Assembly: GCA_036500145.1 (NCBI GenBank)
Contig: DASYCO010000047.1
Location: forward strand, 1-64,000
Direction of reading: 5' to 3'
DNA: 64,000 nt
Source: CAMAVH01 sp036500145
GTDB lineage: Bacteria > Pseudomonadota > Alphaproteobacteria > SMXQ01
In this document: in pieces, positions 34,281-43,406 of the stretch
Numbering within the stretch: the first letter of the stretch is position 1
Layout of the letters: every line of letters starts with the position of its first letter
Translations under genes and position numbers: made by a program
The notes under the pieces: model-generated
The model's input: only the letters and a program-made list of their open reading frames with translations
Told to the model about the DNA's origin: nothing
Databases searched by the model: none

Positions 34281-34312
34281 AAAAAATTATGGCCGGATCG
34301 CTCCGGCCATAA
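34281..34312 (-). terminator. Rho-independent terminator of ilvD
   Basis: Perfect 11-bp stem TTATGGCCGGA / TCCGGCCATAA with a 4-base loop, followed on the minus strand by TTTTTT. It lies 20 bp after the ilvD stop codon. Confidence 0.9.
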
Positions 34313-34332
34313 TCTCTCGATGTCCGCGCGAA

Positions 34333-36084
34333 CTAGATGTCCGCGTAGGTGTGCGTCTCGGACTTGCCGCCGCCGTGGGTCACAGCGCCGAGATGCGCCG
34401 GGCCGACGAGCTGGGCGTATTTCCACAAGGCGCCCGACTGGTGATTGTGCGCGCGCGGCTTCCAGGCCTTGCGGCGTTCTTCCAGTTCGGCAGCGGGCAC
34501 GTCGACGTCAAGTTTGCCCGTGTTGGCGTCGATGACGATGATGTCGCCTTCCTTCAGCAGGCCGATGGGGCCGCCGAGCGCCGCTTCCGGGCCGACATGG
34601 CCGACGCAGAAGCCGCGCGTGCCGCCGGAGAAGCGGCCGTCGGTGATGAGCGCCACGCTCTCCCCCATGCCTTCGCCGTAAAGCGCGGCCGTGGTCGACA
34701 GCATCTCGCGCATGCCGGGGCCGCCGCGCGGGCCTTCGTAGCGGATGACGATGACGTCGCCGGCCTTGATCTTCTTGTTCACGACGGCGGCGAAGGCGTC
34801 TTCCTCGCAGTCGAACACGCGGGCCGGGCCCTTGAAGGTCAGCGTCTTCATGCCGGCGACCTTCACGATGGCGCCGTCGGGCGCCAGGGTGCCCTTCAGG
34901 CCGACCACGCCGCCGGTCGGCGTCAGCGGCTTGTTGGCCGGCACGACGACGTCCTGGTCGGTCGGGAAGACCACGTCCTTGTGGTTCTCGGCCAGCGTCT
35001 TGCCGGTGACGGTGATGCAGTCGCCGTGCAGGAAGCCGTGGTCGAGCAGCGTCTTGATGACGACGGGGATGCCGCCGATCTCGTAGAGGTCCTTCGCGAC
35101 GTACTTGCCGCCCGGCTTGAGCGAGGCGATGTAGGGCGTCTCCTTGAAGATCTTCGCCACGTCGTCGAGCGTGAACTCGATGCCGGCTTCATGCGCCATG
35201 GCCGGCAGGTGCAGGCCGGCGTTGGTCGAGCCGCCGGTGGCGGCGACGACGCGCGCCGCGTTCTCCAGCGACTTGCGGGTGACGATGTCGCGCGGGCGGA
35301 TGCCGAGGGCGAGCAGGTTCATCACCGCGCGGCCCGAGGCTTCGGCGTAGGCGTCGCGGCTTTCGTAGGGCGCCGGCGCGCCGGCCGAGGCCGGCAGCGC
35401 GAGGCCGATGGCCTCCGACACGCAGGCCATGGTGTTGGCGGTGAACTGGCCGCCGCAGGAGCCGGCCGACGGACAGGCGACGCATTCCAGCTCGTGCAGC
35501 TCCTCGTCCGACATCTTGCCGGCGGCATGCATGCCGACGCCTTCGAACACGTCGACGACGGTGACGTCGCGGCCCTTGAAGCGGCCCGGCAGGATGGTGC
35601 CGCCGTAGAGGAAGACGCTCGGCACGTTGAGGCGGATCATCGCCATCATCATGCCGGGCAGCGACTTGTCGCAGCCGGCGAGGCCGACGAGCGCGTCATA
35701 GCAGTGGCCGCGCATGGTGAGCTCGACCGAGTCGGCGATGATGTCGCGGCTGACGAGCGACGACTTCATGCCTTCGTGGCCCATGGCGATGCCGTCGGTC
35801 ACGGTGATGGTGGTGAACTCGCGCGGCGTGCCGAAGGCGGCCTTGACGCCGGCCTTGGCGGCCTGGGCCTGGCGGTTCAGGGTAATGTTGCAGGGCGCGG
35901 CCTCGTTCCAGCAGGTGGCGACGCCGACGAAGGGCTGATTGATCTCTTCTTCGGTCAGGCCCATCGCGTAGTAGTAGGAGCGATGCGGGGCGCGCTCGGG
36001 GCCGACCGTGGTGTGGCGGCTCGGCAGCTTGGACTTGTCGAAGCCCTTCTTGTTGGTCGGGGCAGGCTTCATATCGTCGGGCAT
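34333..36084 (-). CDS. ilvD: Dihydroxy-acid dehydratase
   Basis: IlvD makes the 2-oxo acid precursors of valine and isoleucine with an iron-sulfur cluster. The 583-residue protein has the three cluster cysteines in motifs ATCWNEAAPCN, AGCDKSLPGMMMAM and VACPSAGSCGGQFTANTM. The C-terminal signature DGRFSGGTRGFCVGHVGPEA is also present. It is a single-gene unit with a strong terminator, divergent from the aldo/keto reductase gene across 219 bp. Confidence 0.97.
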   Translation of the reverse strand: MPDDMKPAPTNKKGFDKSKLPSRHTTVGPERAPHRSYYYAMGLTEEEINQPFVGVATCWNEAAPCNITLNRQAQAAKAGVKAAFGTPREFTTITVTDGIAMGHEGMKSSLVSRDIIADSVELTMRGHCYDALVGLAGCDKSLPGMMMAMIRLNVPSVFLYGGTILPGRFKGRDVTVVDVFEGVGMHAAGKMSDEELHELECVACPSAGSCGGQFTANTMACVSEAIGLALPASAGAPAPYESRDAYAEASGRAVMNLLALGIRPRDIVTRKSLENAARVVAATGGSTNAGLHLPAMAHEAGIEFTLDDVAKIFKETPYIASLKPGGKYVAKDLYEIGGIPVVIKTLLDHGFLHGDCITVTGKTLAENHKDVVFPTDQDVVVPANKPLTPTGGVVGLKGTLAPDGAIVKVAGMKTLTFKGPARVFDCEEDAFAAVVNKKIKAGDVIVIRYEGPRGGPGMREMLSTTAALYGEGMGESVALITDGRFSGGTRGFCVGHVGPEAALGGPIGLLKEGDIIVIDANTGKLDVDVPAAELEERRKAWKPRAHNHQSGALWKYAQLVGPAHLGAVTHGGGKSETHTYADI

Positions 36085-36303
36085 GGGGGCACCTGGTAAG
36101 CGGAAACGGGTGTGGCGGAGCTCTCTCGGAGAGCGGGCAGCATAGGCAAGCCGGCCCTGAGCCGCAAGCGCATGGCGGGAGAAAAAAGGCCAGATTCCCA
36201 GGTTTCCGGCCAGTTTCCGGGGATATACCGCTCTTGCAACGGCCCTGCCCCGCCCTCATGTCAGGCTGAGCCAACTCGATCCGCTATCAGGGGAACATCC
36301 ATC

Positions 36304-37326
36304 ATGGAATATCGTCGTCTCGGCAATTCGGGCCTCATGGTCCCTGCCCTCAGCTTCGGCGCCGGCACCTTCGGCGGCAAAGGCCCGCTGTTTAGCGCTT
36401 GGGGCGACACCGACGACAAGGAGGCACGCCGCCTCCTCGACATCTGCATCGACGCCGGCCTCACCATGTTCGACACGGCGGACGTCTATTCCACCGGCGA
36501 ATCGGAGAAGGTCCTCGGCGAGGCCATCAAGGGCCGCCGCGACAAGGTGCTGATCTCGACCAAGGCGACCTTCCGCTTCGCCGACGGCCCCAACGACATC
36601 GGCTCCTCGCGCTTCCACCTGACCGAGATGGTCGACGCCCAGCTCAAGCGCCTCGGCACCGACCACATCGACCTGTTCCAGCTCCACGGCTTCGACGCCA
36701 TGACGCCGGTCGAGGAGACGCTCTCGACGCTCGACGGCATGGTGAAGGCCGGCAAGATCCGCTATCTCGGCGTCTCGAACTTCTCCGGCTGGCATGTGAT
36801 GAAGTCCCTCGCCGTTGCCGAGAGGTACGGCTACGCGCGCTACGTCGCCAACCAGACCTACTATTCGCTGATCGGCCGCGAGTACGAATGGGAGCTGATG
36901 CCGCTCGGCCTCGACCAGGGCCTCGGCGCAGTGGTGTGGAGCCCCCTCGGCTGGGGCCGTCTCACCGGCAAGCTGCGGCGCGGCCAGCCGCTTCACAAGG
37001 ACAGCCGCCTGCACGACACCGCGCAATATGGCCCGCCAGTCGATGACGAACATCTCTATCGCGTCGTCGACGCGCTGGACGAAGTGGCGCAGGAAACCGG
37101 CAAGCTCATCCCGCAGGTCGCGCTCAACTGGCTGCTGCAGCGCCCGACCGTCTCCAGCGTCATCATCGGCGCGCGCAACGAGGAGCAGCTGCGCCAGAAC
37201 CTCGGCGCCGTCGGCTGGAAGCTGACGCCTGAGCAGATGAAGAAGCTCGACGCCGTGAGCAAGGTGACGCCGACCTATCCCTACTGGCATCAGCAGCAGT
37301 TCGAGCGCAATCCGCCGCCGGTGTAA
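36304..37326 (+). CDS. Aldo/keto reductase
   Basis: The 340-residue NADPH-dependent oxidoreductase has the AKR tetrad: Asp and Tyr in FDTADVYSTGESE, Lys in VLISTKATF and His in LFQLHGFDAM. The cofactor-binding end is in VSSVIIGARNEEQLRQNL. It resembles the AKR group of general metabolism/stress oxidoreductases; the substrate is unknown. The start ATG 36304 (MEYRRLGNSGLMVPALSFG) is the family start; the long upstream open frame is not coding. Its last 26 codons were copied to 41448-41528. Confidence 0.94.
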   Translation: MEYRRLGNSGLMVPALSFGAGTFGGKGPLFSAWGDTDDKEARRLLDICIDAGLTMFDTADVYSTGESEKVLGEAIKGRRDKVLISTKATFRFADGPNDIGSSRFHLTEMVDAQLKRLGTDHIDLFQLHGFDAMTPVEETLSTLDGMVKAGKIRYLGVSNFSGWHVMKSLAVAERYGYARYVANQTYYSLIGREYEWELMPLGLDQGLGAVVWSPLGWGRLTGKLRRGQPLHKDSRLHDTAQYGPPVDDEHLYRVVDALDEVAQETGKLIPQVALNWLLQRPTVSSVIIGARNEEQLRQNLGAVGWKLTPEQMKKLDAVSKVTPTYPYWHQQQFERNPPPV

Positions 37327-37435
37327 TTCCACTCATATTGGAAAGCATCTCCGGTAAAACACCTGTCCCGCCCATCGGTTCCCCTCTACAAACCCATCGT
37401 TAGGATGAGTTTCATCATGAGTACGGGCGGGGAAC

Positions 37436-39115
37436 ATGGGCGCTTTTCGAAATTTGACGCAGCGCTGCTTCATCGCGGCGCTTCTGGCAAACACGGCGCT
37501 GGTCGCCCTGCCCGTCGCTGCCAAAGCGCAGAGCGCCGACAAGTGGGGCGCGCATCTCGATCTCGAAGGCAAGGCCGGCACGGACCGCAACCTCGGCGAG
37601 GGCGACCTCTTCCTGCCGCTGGCGCAGACTGACACGACGCTCGTCTTCGGCGACATGCGGATGCGCTTCGACGATCAGGAGAGCCAGGAGGCCAACATCG
37701 GCCTCGGCGTCCGCCACATGCTGCCCTCGGGCTGGAACCTCGGCGCCTACGGCTACTTCGACCGGCGCGGCACCGAGAACGATACAAAGTTCAGCCAGGC
37801 CACCCTCGGCCTCGAAGCGCTCTCGACCGACTGGGACTTCCGCGTCAACGGCTACATCCCGCTCGGCGACGACAGCCGCACGCTGGGCACCGTCGCCCCG
37901 AGCAGCACGGCGGAGCTTTCCGGCACGACCATCGAGGTCATCACCACGCCGGGCTCCTTCTTGGAAGAGCGTTCGCTCGGCGGCTTCGACGCCGAAGTGG
38001 GCTGGCGCCTGCCGATCTTCCAGGCGAGCGACGACGAGCAGTTGCGCTTCTACGTCGGCGGCTACCGCTTCGCGGCCGACGGGGTCGAGGACGTGGCCGG
38101 CCCGCGCGCCCGGCTCGACTTCACCATGGCCAAGGTGCCGTTCCTGTGGGAAGGCTCGCGCCTCACCCTCGGCGCCGAGGTGCAGCATGACGACCCGCGC
38201 GGCACCCAGGCCTTCGCCAGCGTTCGCCTGCGCATTCCGCTCTACGGCGGCGAGAGCGCCAGCCGCCTGACGCCCCAGGAGCAACGCATGACCGACACCG
38301 TCGTGCGCGACATCGACATCGTCAGCCAGACCCGCAGCGTCACCACCGGCACGCGCAGCGTCGAGACCGCGACGGCGACCGCCGGCGGCCAGGCCATCAC
38401 CGTTCTCGACAGCGCCTCGACGACCGGCAGCCAGATGGTCGCCGATGTCGCCGCGGCAGGCGCGAACAGCACTGTCATCCTCTCCGGCACATTCGCCACC
38501 ACGGCCACGACGCAGCTTCAGGCCGGCCAGACGCTGATGGGCGCCGGCAGCCTGACCGTGCGCAGCGCCTCCGGCAAGACGGCGTCGCTCGCCATGCCGG
38601 GTGGCAGCATCGTCAACAGCCAGTTGGGCAATACGGCTGCGGTCTCAATGGCTAACGACAGCACCATCACCGGCATGAGCGTCGTCCACACCGACCCGGC
38701 CGCCATGTTCTCCAATCCGCGAGGCATTATCGCTGACGGCGTTCAGAACGTGACGATCGCCAATAATATCGTGCGCGTCGATTCGAGTACCGTCGCCACC
38801 GCCTTCGGCATTCAAGTGATCAACGCAGTCACCAACGCGAACGTCATCGGCAATACCGTGACGACCGTTGGCGCGGCAAACGCGGTCGGCATTCAGGTGG
38901 TCAGCTCCGAAGCGCGCGTCGCTAACAACGTGGTCTCCGCCACAGGCGCAGATCCCTCCCAGTCTTATGCCATTTCGCTGATCAATGGCTCCACCGATCC
39001 GCAGATCATGTCGGGCTCGACCGGCAACGTGCGCGTCAACGGCGGATGCAGCACCGGCGGTCTCGTCGGCACGGTCGACCCGGTCAGCTTCACCGACGGC
39101 TTTACCTGCCCGTAA
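37436..39115 (+). CDS. Inverse autotransporter-like outer membrane protein with beta-helix passenger (array copy 1)
   Basis: The 559-residue protein has a signal peptide ending VAAKAQS, then an N-terminal beta-barrel (about 35-270). The barrel contains GLGVRHMLPSGWNLGAYGYF, LEALSTDWDFRVNGYIPLGD and closes with RMTDTVVRDIDIVSQTR, which fits the inverse autotransporter (intimin/invasin) barrel. The C-terminal 260 residues are short Asn/Thr/Ser/Val repeats like parallel beta-helix rungs (NVTIANNIVRVDSS, NANVIGNTVTTVG) and end VSFTDGFTCP. In such proteins the barrel anchors in the outer membrane and the C terminus is exposed outside, often as an adhesin. The fit to PF11924 is by eye. GGCGGGGAAC precedes the ATG. 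Confidence 0.82.
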   Translation: MGAFRNLTQRCFIAALLANTALVALPVAAKAQSADKWGAHLDLEGKAGTDRNLGEGDLFLPLAQTDTTLVFGDMRMRFDDQESQEANIGLGVRHMLPSGWNLGAYGYFDRRGTENDTKFSQATLGLEALSTDWDFRVNGYIPLGDDSRTLGTVAPSSTAELSGTTIEVITTPGSFLEERSLGGFDAEVGWRLPIFQASDDEQLRFYVGGYRFAADGVEDVAGPRARLDFTMAKVPFLWEGSRLTLGAEVQHDDPRGTQAFASVRLRIPLYGGESASRLTPQEQRMTDTVVRDIDIVSQTRSVTTGTRSVETATATAGGQAITVLDSASTTGSQMVADVAAAGANSTVILSGTFATTATTQLQAGQTLMGAGSLTVRSASGKTASLAMPGGSIVNSQLGNTAAVSMANDSTITGMSVVHTDPAAMFSNPRGIIADGVQNVTIANNIVRVDSSTVATAFGIQVINAVTNANVIGNTVTTVGAANAVGIQVVSSEARVANNVVSATGADPSQSYAISLINGSTDPQIMSGSTGNVRVNGGCSTGGLVGTVDPVSFTDGFTCP

Positions 39116-39127
39116 CGGGCAGGTCGT

Positions 39128-39288
39128 TTAAGCCGCAGAGAGCCGCGCGAGCGCTTCCGCGAGCTTCGCCTTGGCCGCTTCGAAGCTGGCTTGGCGCTCG
39201 CGGTTTTCCTCGATGATCTCGGGCGGGGCTTTGGAGACGAAAGCCTCGTTCGAGAGCTTCGCGATCACTTCGGCGATTTCCTTCTTCG
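39128..39288 (-). pseudogene. Truncated duplicate of the valS 3' end (fragment 1)
   Basis: The minus strand encodes the last 50 or so residues of ValS, including KLSNEAFVSKAPPEIIEENR and FEAAKAKLAEALARLSAA. It carries a short internal deletion relative to the intact gene (between two copies of CTTGGCGAT), and homology ends abruptly near 39288. It cannot encode a working synthetase; the full gene is at 43419-46121. It marks a duplication breakpoint. Confidence 0.88.
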
Positions 39289-39378
39289 GGCACACCCCCT
39301 TGTGACGCGTCGATGATGTCGGGCTATAGCTGCAATGCGACATAAATTGCCGGAGACGACGGAGCGCAATCCTCCGCC

Positions 39379-39412
39379 GGCGTGATCTCGTTCAAGGCGT
39401 GATCTCGTTCAA
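39379..39412. repeat. Perfect 17-bp tandem direct repeat in the upstream region of array copy 2
   Basis: GGCGTGATCTCGTTCAA occurs twice back to back. It lies in the 200-bp stretch upstream of copy 2 that is not shared with the regions before copies 1 and 3. It may be a slippage product or paired binding sites. Confidence 0.8.
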
Positions 39413-39504
39413 ATTGGCCTGTAAAAAAACCGCTGTCTTGCCTATCCGATCTAGCCTAGAAATTCCCCCTCAGAAGTGAGTTCTATTCGGTACGAGGGCG
39501 GGAC

Positions 39505-41232
39505 ATGGGCAGTTTTCAGCGGCGCTTCATCGCGGCGCTTTTGGCGAGTGCGACATCGCTCGCCCTCCCCCTCGCCGCCAAGGCCGAGGACGCTCCCAAA
39601 TGGGGGGCGCACCTCGACCTCGAAGGCAAGGCCGGCACCGACCGCAACCTCGGCGAGGGCGACCTCTTCCTGCCGCTGGCGCAGACCGACACGACGCTCG
39701 TCTTCGGCGACATGCGGATGCGCTTCGACGACCAGGAGAGCCAGGAGGCCAACGTCGGCCTCGGCGTCCGCCACATGCTGCCCTCGGGCTGGAACCTCGG
39801 CGCCTACGGCTACTTCGACCGCCGCGGCACCGAGAACGACAGCAAGTTCAGCCAGGCCACCCTCGGCCTCGAAGCGCTCTCGACCGACTGGGATTTTCGC
39901 GTCAACGGCTACATCCCGCTCGGCGACGACAGCCACACCGTCGGCACGACGGCCGGGGGCACGACGGCGGAGCTGTCGGGCGCCAGCGTCCTCGTCATCA
40001 CGACGCCGGACTCCATGCTGGAAGAACGTGCGCTCGGCGGCTTCGACGCCGAAGTGGGCTGGCGCCTGCCGCTCTTCGACGCCAACAACAACGAGCAGTT
40101 GCGCTTCTACGTCGGCGGCTACCGCTTCGCGGCCGACGGCGTCGAGGACGTGGCCGGCCCGCGCGCCCGGCTCGACTTCACCATGGCCCGGGTGCCCTTC
40201 CTGTGGGAGGGCTCGCGCCTCACCCTCGGCGCCGAGGTGCAGCATGACGACCCGCGCGGCACCCAAGCCTTTGCCAGCGTTCGCCTGCGCATCCCGCTCT
40301 ACGGCGGCGAGAGCGCCAGCCGCCTGACGCCCCAGGAACAGCGCATGACCGACACCGTCGTGCGCGACATCGACATCGTCAGCCAGACCCGCAGCGTCAC
40401 CACCGGCACGCGCAGCGTCGAGACCGCGACGGCGACCGCAGGCGGCAGCGCGCTTACAGTGATCGACAGCGCCTCGACGACCGGCGCCCAGATGATCAGC
40501 GGCGTCGCCACCGCCGGTGCGAACAGCACCGTCATCCTCTCCGGCAACTTCACCACGACGACAACCACACAGCTTCAGGCCGGGCAAACCCTCGTGGGTG
40601 GCGGCAGCCTGGCCGTGCGCAGCGCCTCTGGCAAGACGGCCACGCTCAACGTTCCCGGCGCAACGATCAATGGCACGCCCGGTGGCAGCAGCGCGACCGT
40701 TCAAATGGCCAACGACAGCACTCTGACCGGCCTGACGATCAATGACACCGATGGAAGTGGAACCAATTCGATTGCTGTCCGCGTCGATGCCGTAAGCAAT
40801 GTCCGCATTATAGGCAATACTCTCTCATCCGAGAGCACGGCCGTCGCTCAGACTTTGCTCGTCAGCGGCGCTAGCAACAATGTCACCATTAGCAACAATG
40901 AAGTGTCGTCCCGAACGACAGGTGGCGCTGCCAACAATGCGCTCAATTTCGTTGGTGGGAGCGGCACCATCACCGGCAATATGTTCACCTCCATAGGAGG
41001 CAGCACTGTCAGCGCTCTCTCGCTCGGCAATTCCGGGACAACAACCGTGACGGTGAACGACAATATTTTGAGCGCATCAGGCGGCACCGGATTTAACCGC
41101 GCCGTCAATTACGCTCCTGGCGTTGTTGTCAACGCCGGTTCGACCGGCAATATCAATAACGGCGGCGTGTGCGGCGGCTCTGCACCCATCAGCGGCGCCG
41201 TCGAATTCACCAACGGCACGACCTGCCCGTAA
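39505..41232 (+). CDS. Inverse autotransporter-like outer membrane protein with beta-helix passenger (array copy 2)
   Basis: The 575-residue paralog has a signal peptide ending LAAKAED and a barrel region (about 35-275) almost identical to copy 1, including the RMTDTVVRDIDIVSQTR segment. The passenger differs (NVTISNNEVSSRTTGGAANN, GTITGNMFTSIGG) but ends in the same motif, VEFTNGTTCP. Its upstream region is unlike those of copies 1 and 3, apart from the last few bases before the ATG (GAGGGCGGGAC), so expression may differ. After the stop, the same 30-base sequence (AACGGGCAGGTCG...) leads into a valS fragment. Confidence 0.82.
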   Translation: MGSFQRRFIAALLASATSLALPLAAKAEDAPKWGAHLDLEGKAGTDRNLGEGDLFLPLAQTDTTLVFGDMRMRFDDQESQEANVGLGVRHMLPSGWNLGAYGYFDRRGTENDSKFSQATLGLEALSTDWDFRVNGYIPLGDDSHTVGTTAGGTTAELSGASVLVITTPDSMLEERALGGFDAEVGWRLPLFDANNNEQLRFYVGGYRFAADGVEDVAGPRARLDFTMARVPFLWEGSRLTLGAEVQHDDPRGTQAFASVRLRIPLYGGESASRLTPQEQRMTDTVVRDIDIVSQTRSVTTGTRSVETATATAGGSALTVIDSASTTGAQMISGVATAGANSTVILSGNFTTTTTTQLQAGQTLVGGGSLAVRSASGKTATLNVPGATINGTPGGSSATVQMANDSTLTGLTINDTDGSGTNSIAVRVDAVSNVRIIGNTLSSESTAVAQTLLVSGASNNVTISNNEVSSRTTGGAANNALNFVGGSGTITGNMFTSIGGSTVSALSLGNSGTTTVTVNDNILSASGGTGFNRAVNYAPGVVVNAGSTGNINNGGVCGGSAPISGAVEFTNGTTCP

Positions 41233-41244
41233 CGGGCAGGTCGT

Positions 41245-41443
41245 TTAAGCCGCAGAGAGCCGCGCCAGGGCTTCCGTGAGCTTCGCCTTGGCCGCTTCGA
41301 AGCTGGCTTGGCGCTCGCGGTTTTCCTCGATGATCTCGGGCGGGGCTTTGGAGACGAAAGCCTCGTTCGAGAGCTTCGCGATCACCTTGGCGATCTCGGC
41401 ATCGACCTTGGCGATTTCCTTCTTCAGCCGCGCCTGCTCTTGG
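41245..41443 (-). pseudogene. Truncated duplicate of the valS 3' end (fragment 2)
   Basis: Encodes about the last 66 residues of ValS (ARLKKEIAKVDAEIAKVIA and onward to ALARLSAA) without frame damage, then breaks at 41443 into aldo/keto reductase sequence. An open reading frame continues through the junction (to 41550), so a chimeric coiled-coil peptide of 101 residues is theoretically possible, but there is no sign of a ribosome-binding site. Confidence 0.88.
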
Positions 41444-41447
41444 CTAT

Positions 41448-41528
41448 CTCGACGCCGCGAGCAAGGTGACGCCGATCTATCCCTACTGGCATCAGCAGCA
41501 GTTCGAGCGCAATCCGCCGCCCGTGTAA
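41448..41528 (+). pseudogene. Truncated duplicate of the aldo/keto reductase 3' end
   Basis: Encodes LDAASKVTPIYPYWHQQQFE and the rest of the reductase C terminus to its stop, 26 codons matching 37246-37326 with two amino-acid changes. The following 109 bp also match the region upstream of array copy 1. With the valS fragment just before it, it forms the exact joint expected from tandem duplication of the segment between the reductase and valS. Confidence 0.88.
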
Positions 41529-41637
41529 CGCCACTCATATTGGAAATCATCTCCGGTAAAACACCTGTCCCGCCCGTCGGTTCCCCTCTACAAACCCATC
41601 GTTAGGATGAGTTTCATCAAGAGTACGGGCGGGGAAC

Positions 41638-43287
41638 ATGGGCGCTTTTCGAAATTTGACGCAGCGCCGCTTCATCACGGCGTTTCTGGCCAGTGCGGCG
41701 CTGATCGCCCTGCCCGTCGCTGCCAAAGCGCAGAGCGCCGACAAGTGGGGCGCGCATCTCGACCTCGAAGGCAAGGCCGGCACGGACCGCAACCTCGGCG
41801 AGGGCGACCTCTTCCTGCCGCTGGCGCAGACCGACACGACGCTCGTCTTCGGCGACATGCGGATGCGCTTCGACGACCAGGAGAGCAGCGAAGGCAACAT
41901 CGGCCTCGGCGTCCGCCACATGCTCTCCTCGGGCTGGAACCTTGGCGCCTACGGCTACTTCGACCGGCGCAGCACCGAAAACGACAGTATCTTCAGCCAG
42001 GCTACCTTGGGGCTTGAAGCCCTCTCGACCGATTGGGACGTCCGGGTGAACGGTTACCTACCGCTCGGCGACGACAGCCGTACCTTGGCTTCGACGCCCG
42101 GCATCAGCACGGCGAGCCTGTCCGGCGCAATCGTGCAGGTCGTCACGACGCAGGGTTCCTTTGTCGAAGAGCGCGCGCTCGGCGGCTTCGACGCCGAAGT
42201 GGGTTGGCGCTTGCCGTTGTTCGATGCCGAGGCCGACCGTCAGCTGCGCTTCTATGTCGGAGGCTATCGCTTCACCGCCGACGGCCTTGACGACGTAACG
42301 GGGCCGCGCGCCCGCCTTGACTTCACGATGCAGACGGTGCCTTTCCTATGGGAAGGCTCGCGCCTCACCCTCGGTGCCGAGATCCAGCACGACGATCCGC
42401 GCGGCACCCAGGCCTTCGCCGGCCTGCGCCTGCGTATTCCGTTGCAGCGTGAAGACGACGCCCCAACGTTGACTGCGCTCGAACAACGCATGACCGACAC
42501 GGTGGTGCGCGACATCGACATTGTAAGCCAGACCCGCTCGGCCAGCCGTGGCGCCGACATCATAGAGGCCGCGACGCAGACGGCCAGCGGCCAGGCCCTC
42601 GCCGTGCTGGATTCCGCCACCACAACCGGCGCGAACCTGCCGAGCGCCATCGCGGCGGCGGGCGCCAATTCCACGGTGCTGCTGTCCGGCACATTCGCCA
42701 CCGCGGCCACGGCGGCGTTGCAACCGGGCCAAACCGTAATGGGGGCCGGCACGCTCAGCGTCCGCACGCCGTCCGGCTATGCCGCGACGCTGACGACGGC
42801 TGCCGCTGCCGTCAACGGAGCGATTCCCGGCAGCAATGCTCCGACATTCCGGCTTGCCAACGACAGCACGCTGACCGGCCTCACCATCAGCAACGTTGGC
42901 GCCGGCGTCATACCTAGCCCCATCGGCGTCGATGTCGATGGGATCAGCAACGCGACGATCTCCAACAACAGCATCACGGTGCCGGATACCTTCGCCAACG
43001 GGTACGGCATACAAATCACCAACGGTTCGACCGGCATCAAAGTGCTGAACAATGCGTTCGACGTCACCAGCCCGGGGCCGGCGGTCGGCATAGCGCTTAG
43101 CGCGTCGGACGCCACGATTTCGGACAACAGTTTCAGCACTGCGAGCAGCGGCGGCGTCGCCCGCGCCGTGAGCCTCGGCAATCCCACAGGCATGAGCGGA
43201 TCTGGCAATACGATCCTGAGCGGATCGACATGCGGAGGATTCCCCGGCGCAGGTTCGCTCAGCTTCACGAACGCCCCATCCTGCTAG
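41638..43287 (+). CDS. Inverse autotransporter-like outer membrane protein with beta-helix passenger (array copy 3)
   Basis: The 549-residue paralog starts MGAFRNLTQRRFITAFLASA, close to copy 1. The barrel keeps GVRHMLSSGWNLGAYGYFD, LEALSTDWDVRVNGYLPLGD and RMTDTVVRDIDIVSQTR but is more diverged than copies 1 and 2 (for example IPLQREDDAPTLTALEQ). The passenger has beta-helix-like rungs (NATISNNSITVPD, GIKVLNNAFDV, DATISDNSFSTASSGG) and ends LSFTNAPSC without the final Pro. The upstream region is shared with copy 1. A remnant of another C-terminus follows it. Confidence 0.82.
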   Translation: MGAFRNLTQRRFITAFLASAALIALPVAAKAQSADKWGAHLDLEGKAGTDRNLGEGDLFLPLAQTDTTLVFGDMRMRFDDQESSEGNIGLGVRHMLSSGWNLGAYGYFDRRSTENDSIFSQATLGLEALSTDWDVRVNGYLPLGDDSRTLASTPGISTASLSGAIVQVVTTQGSFVEERALGGFDAEVGWRLPLFDAEADRQLRFYVGGYRFTADGLDDVTGPRARLDFTMQTVPFLWEGSRLTLGAEIQHDDPRGTQAFAGLRLRIPLQREDDAPTLTALEQRMTDTVVRDIDIVSQTRSASRGADIIEAATQTASGQALAVLDSATTTGANLPSAIAAAGANSTVLLSGTFATAATAALQPGQTVMGAGTLSVRTPSGYAATLTTAAAAVNGAIPGSNAPTFRLANDSTLTGLTISNVGAGVIPSPIGVDVDGISNATISNNSITVPDTFANGYGIQITNGSTGIKVLNNAFDVTSPGPAVGIALSASDATISDNSFSTASSGGVARAVSLGNPTGMSGSGNTILSGSTCGGFPGAGSLSFTNAPSC

Positions 43288-43406
43288 GCGGCAAGTTTCC
43301 TGGGCGACAGCCTAGACGTTCGCCAAGCGGCTGACGGCGATTACAGGGTCAGCGTCGTCGGCGCGGTCGGCTCGGTGGGCTTCACCGACGGTATGAGCTG
43401 CCTGTA
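43288..43406 (+). pseudogene. Relic of an inverse autotransporter C-terminus
   Basis: Downstream of the copy 3 stop, an open frame ending at TAA 43404-43406 reads YRVSVVGAVGSVGFTDGMSCL. It resembles the copy 1 ending (TGGLVGTVDPVSFTDGFTCP). The bases after it (AACGGTCATGGGTCTAAGC) correspond to the stop-to-valS junction after copies 1 and 2. It is probably what remains of an older array member next to valS. Confidence 0.65.

Noticed and set aside
39289..39330. Similarity of CACACCCCCTTGTGACG near 39292 to the start of the window (CACACCCCTTGT)
   Set aside because: Only about a dozen matching bases with a length difference; too short to claim as a shared element.
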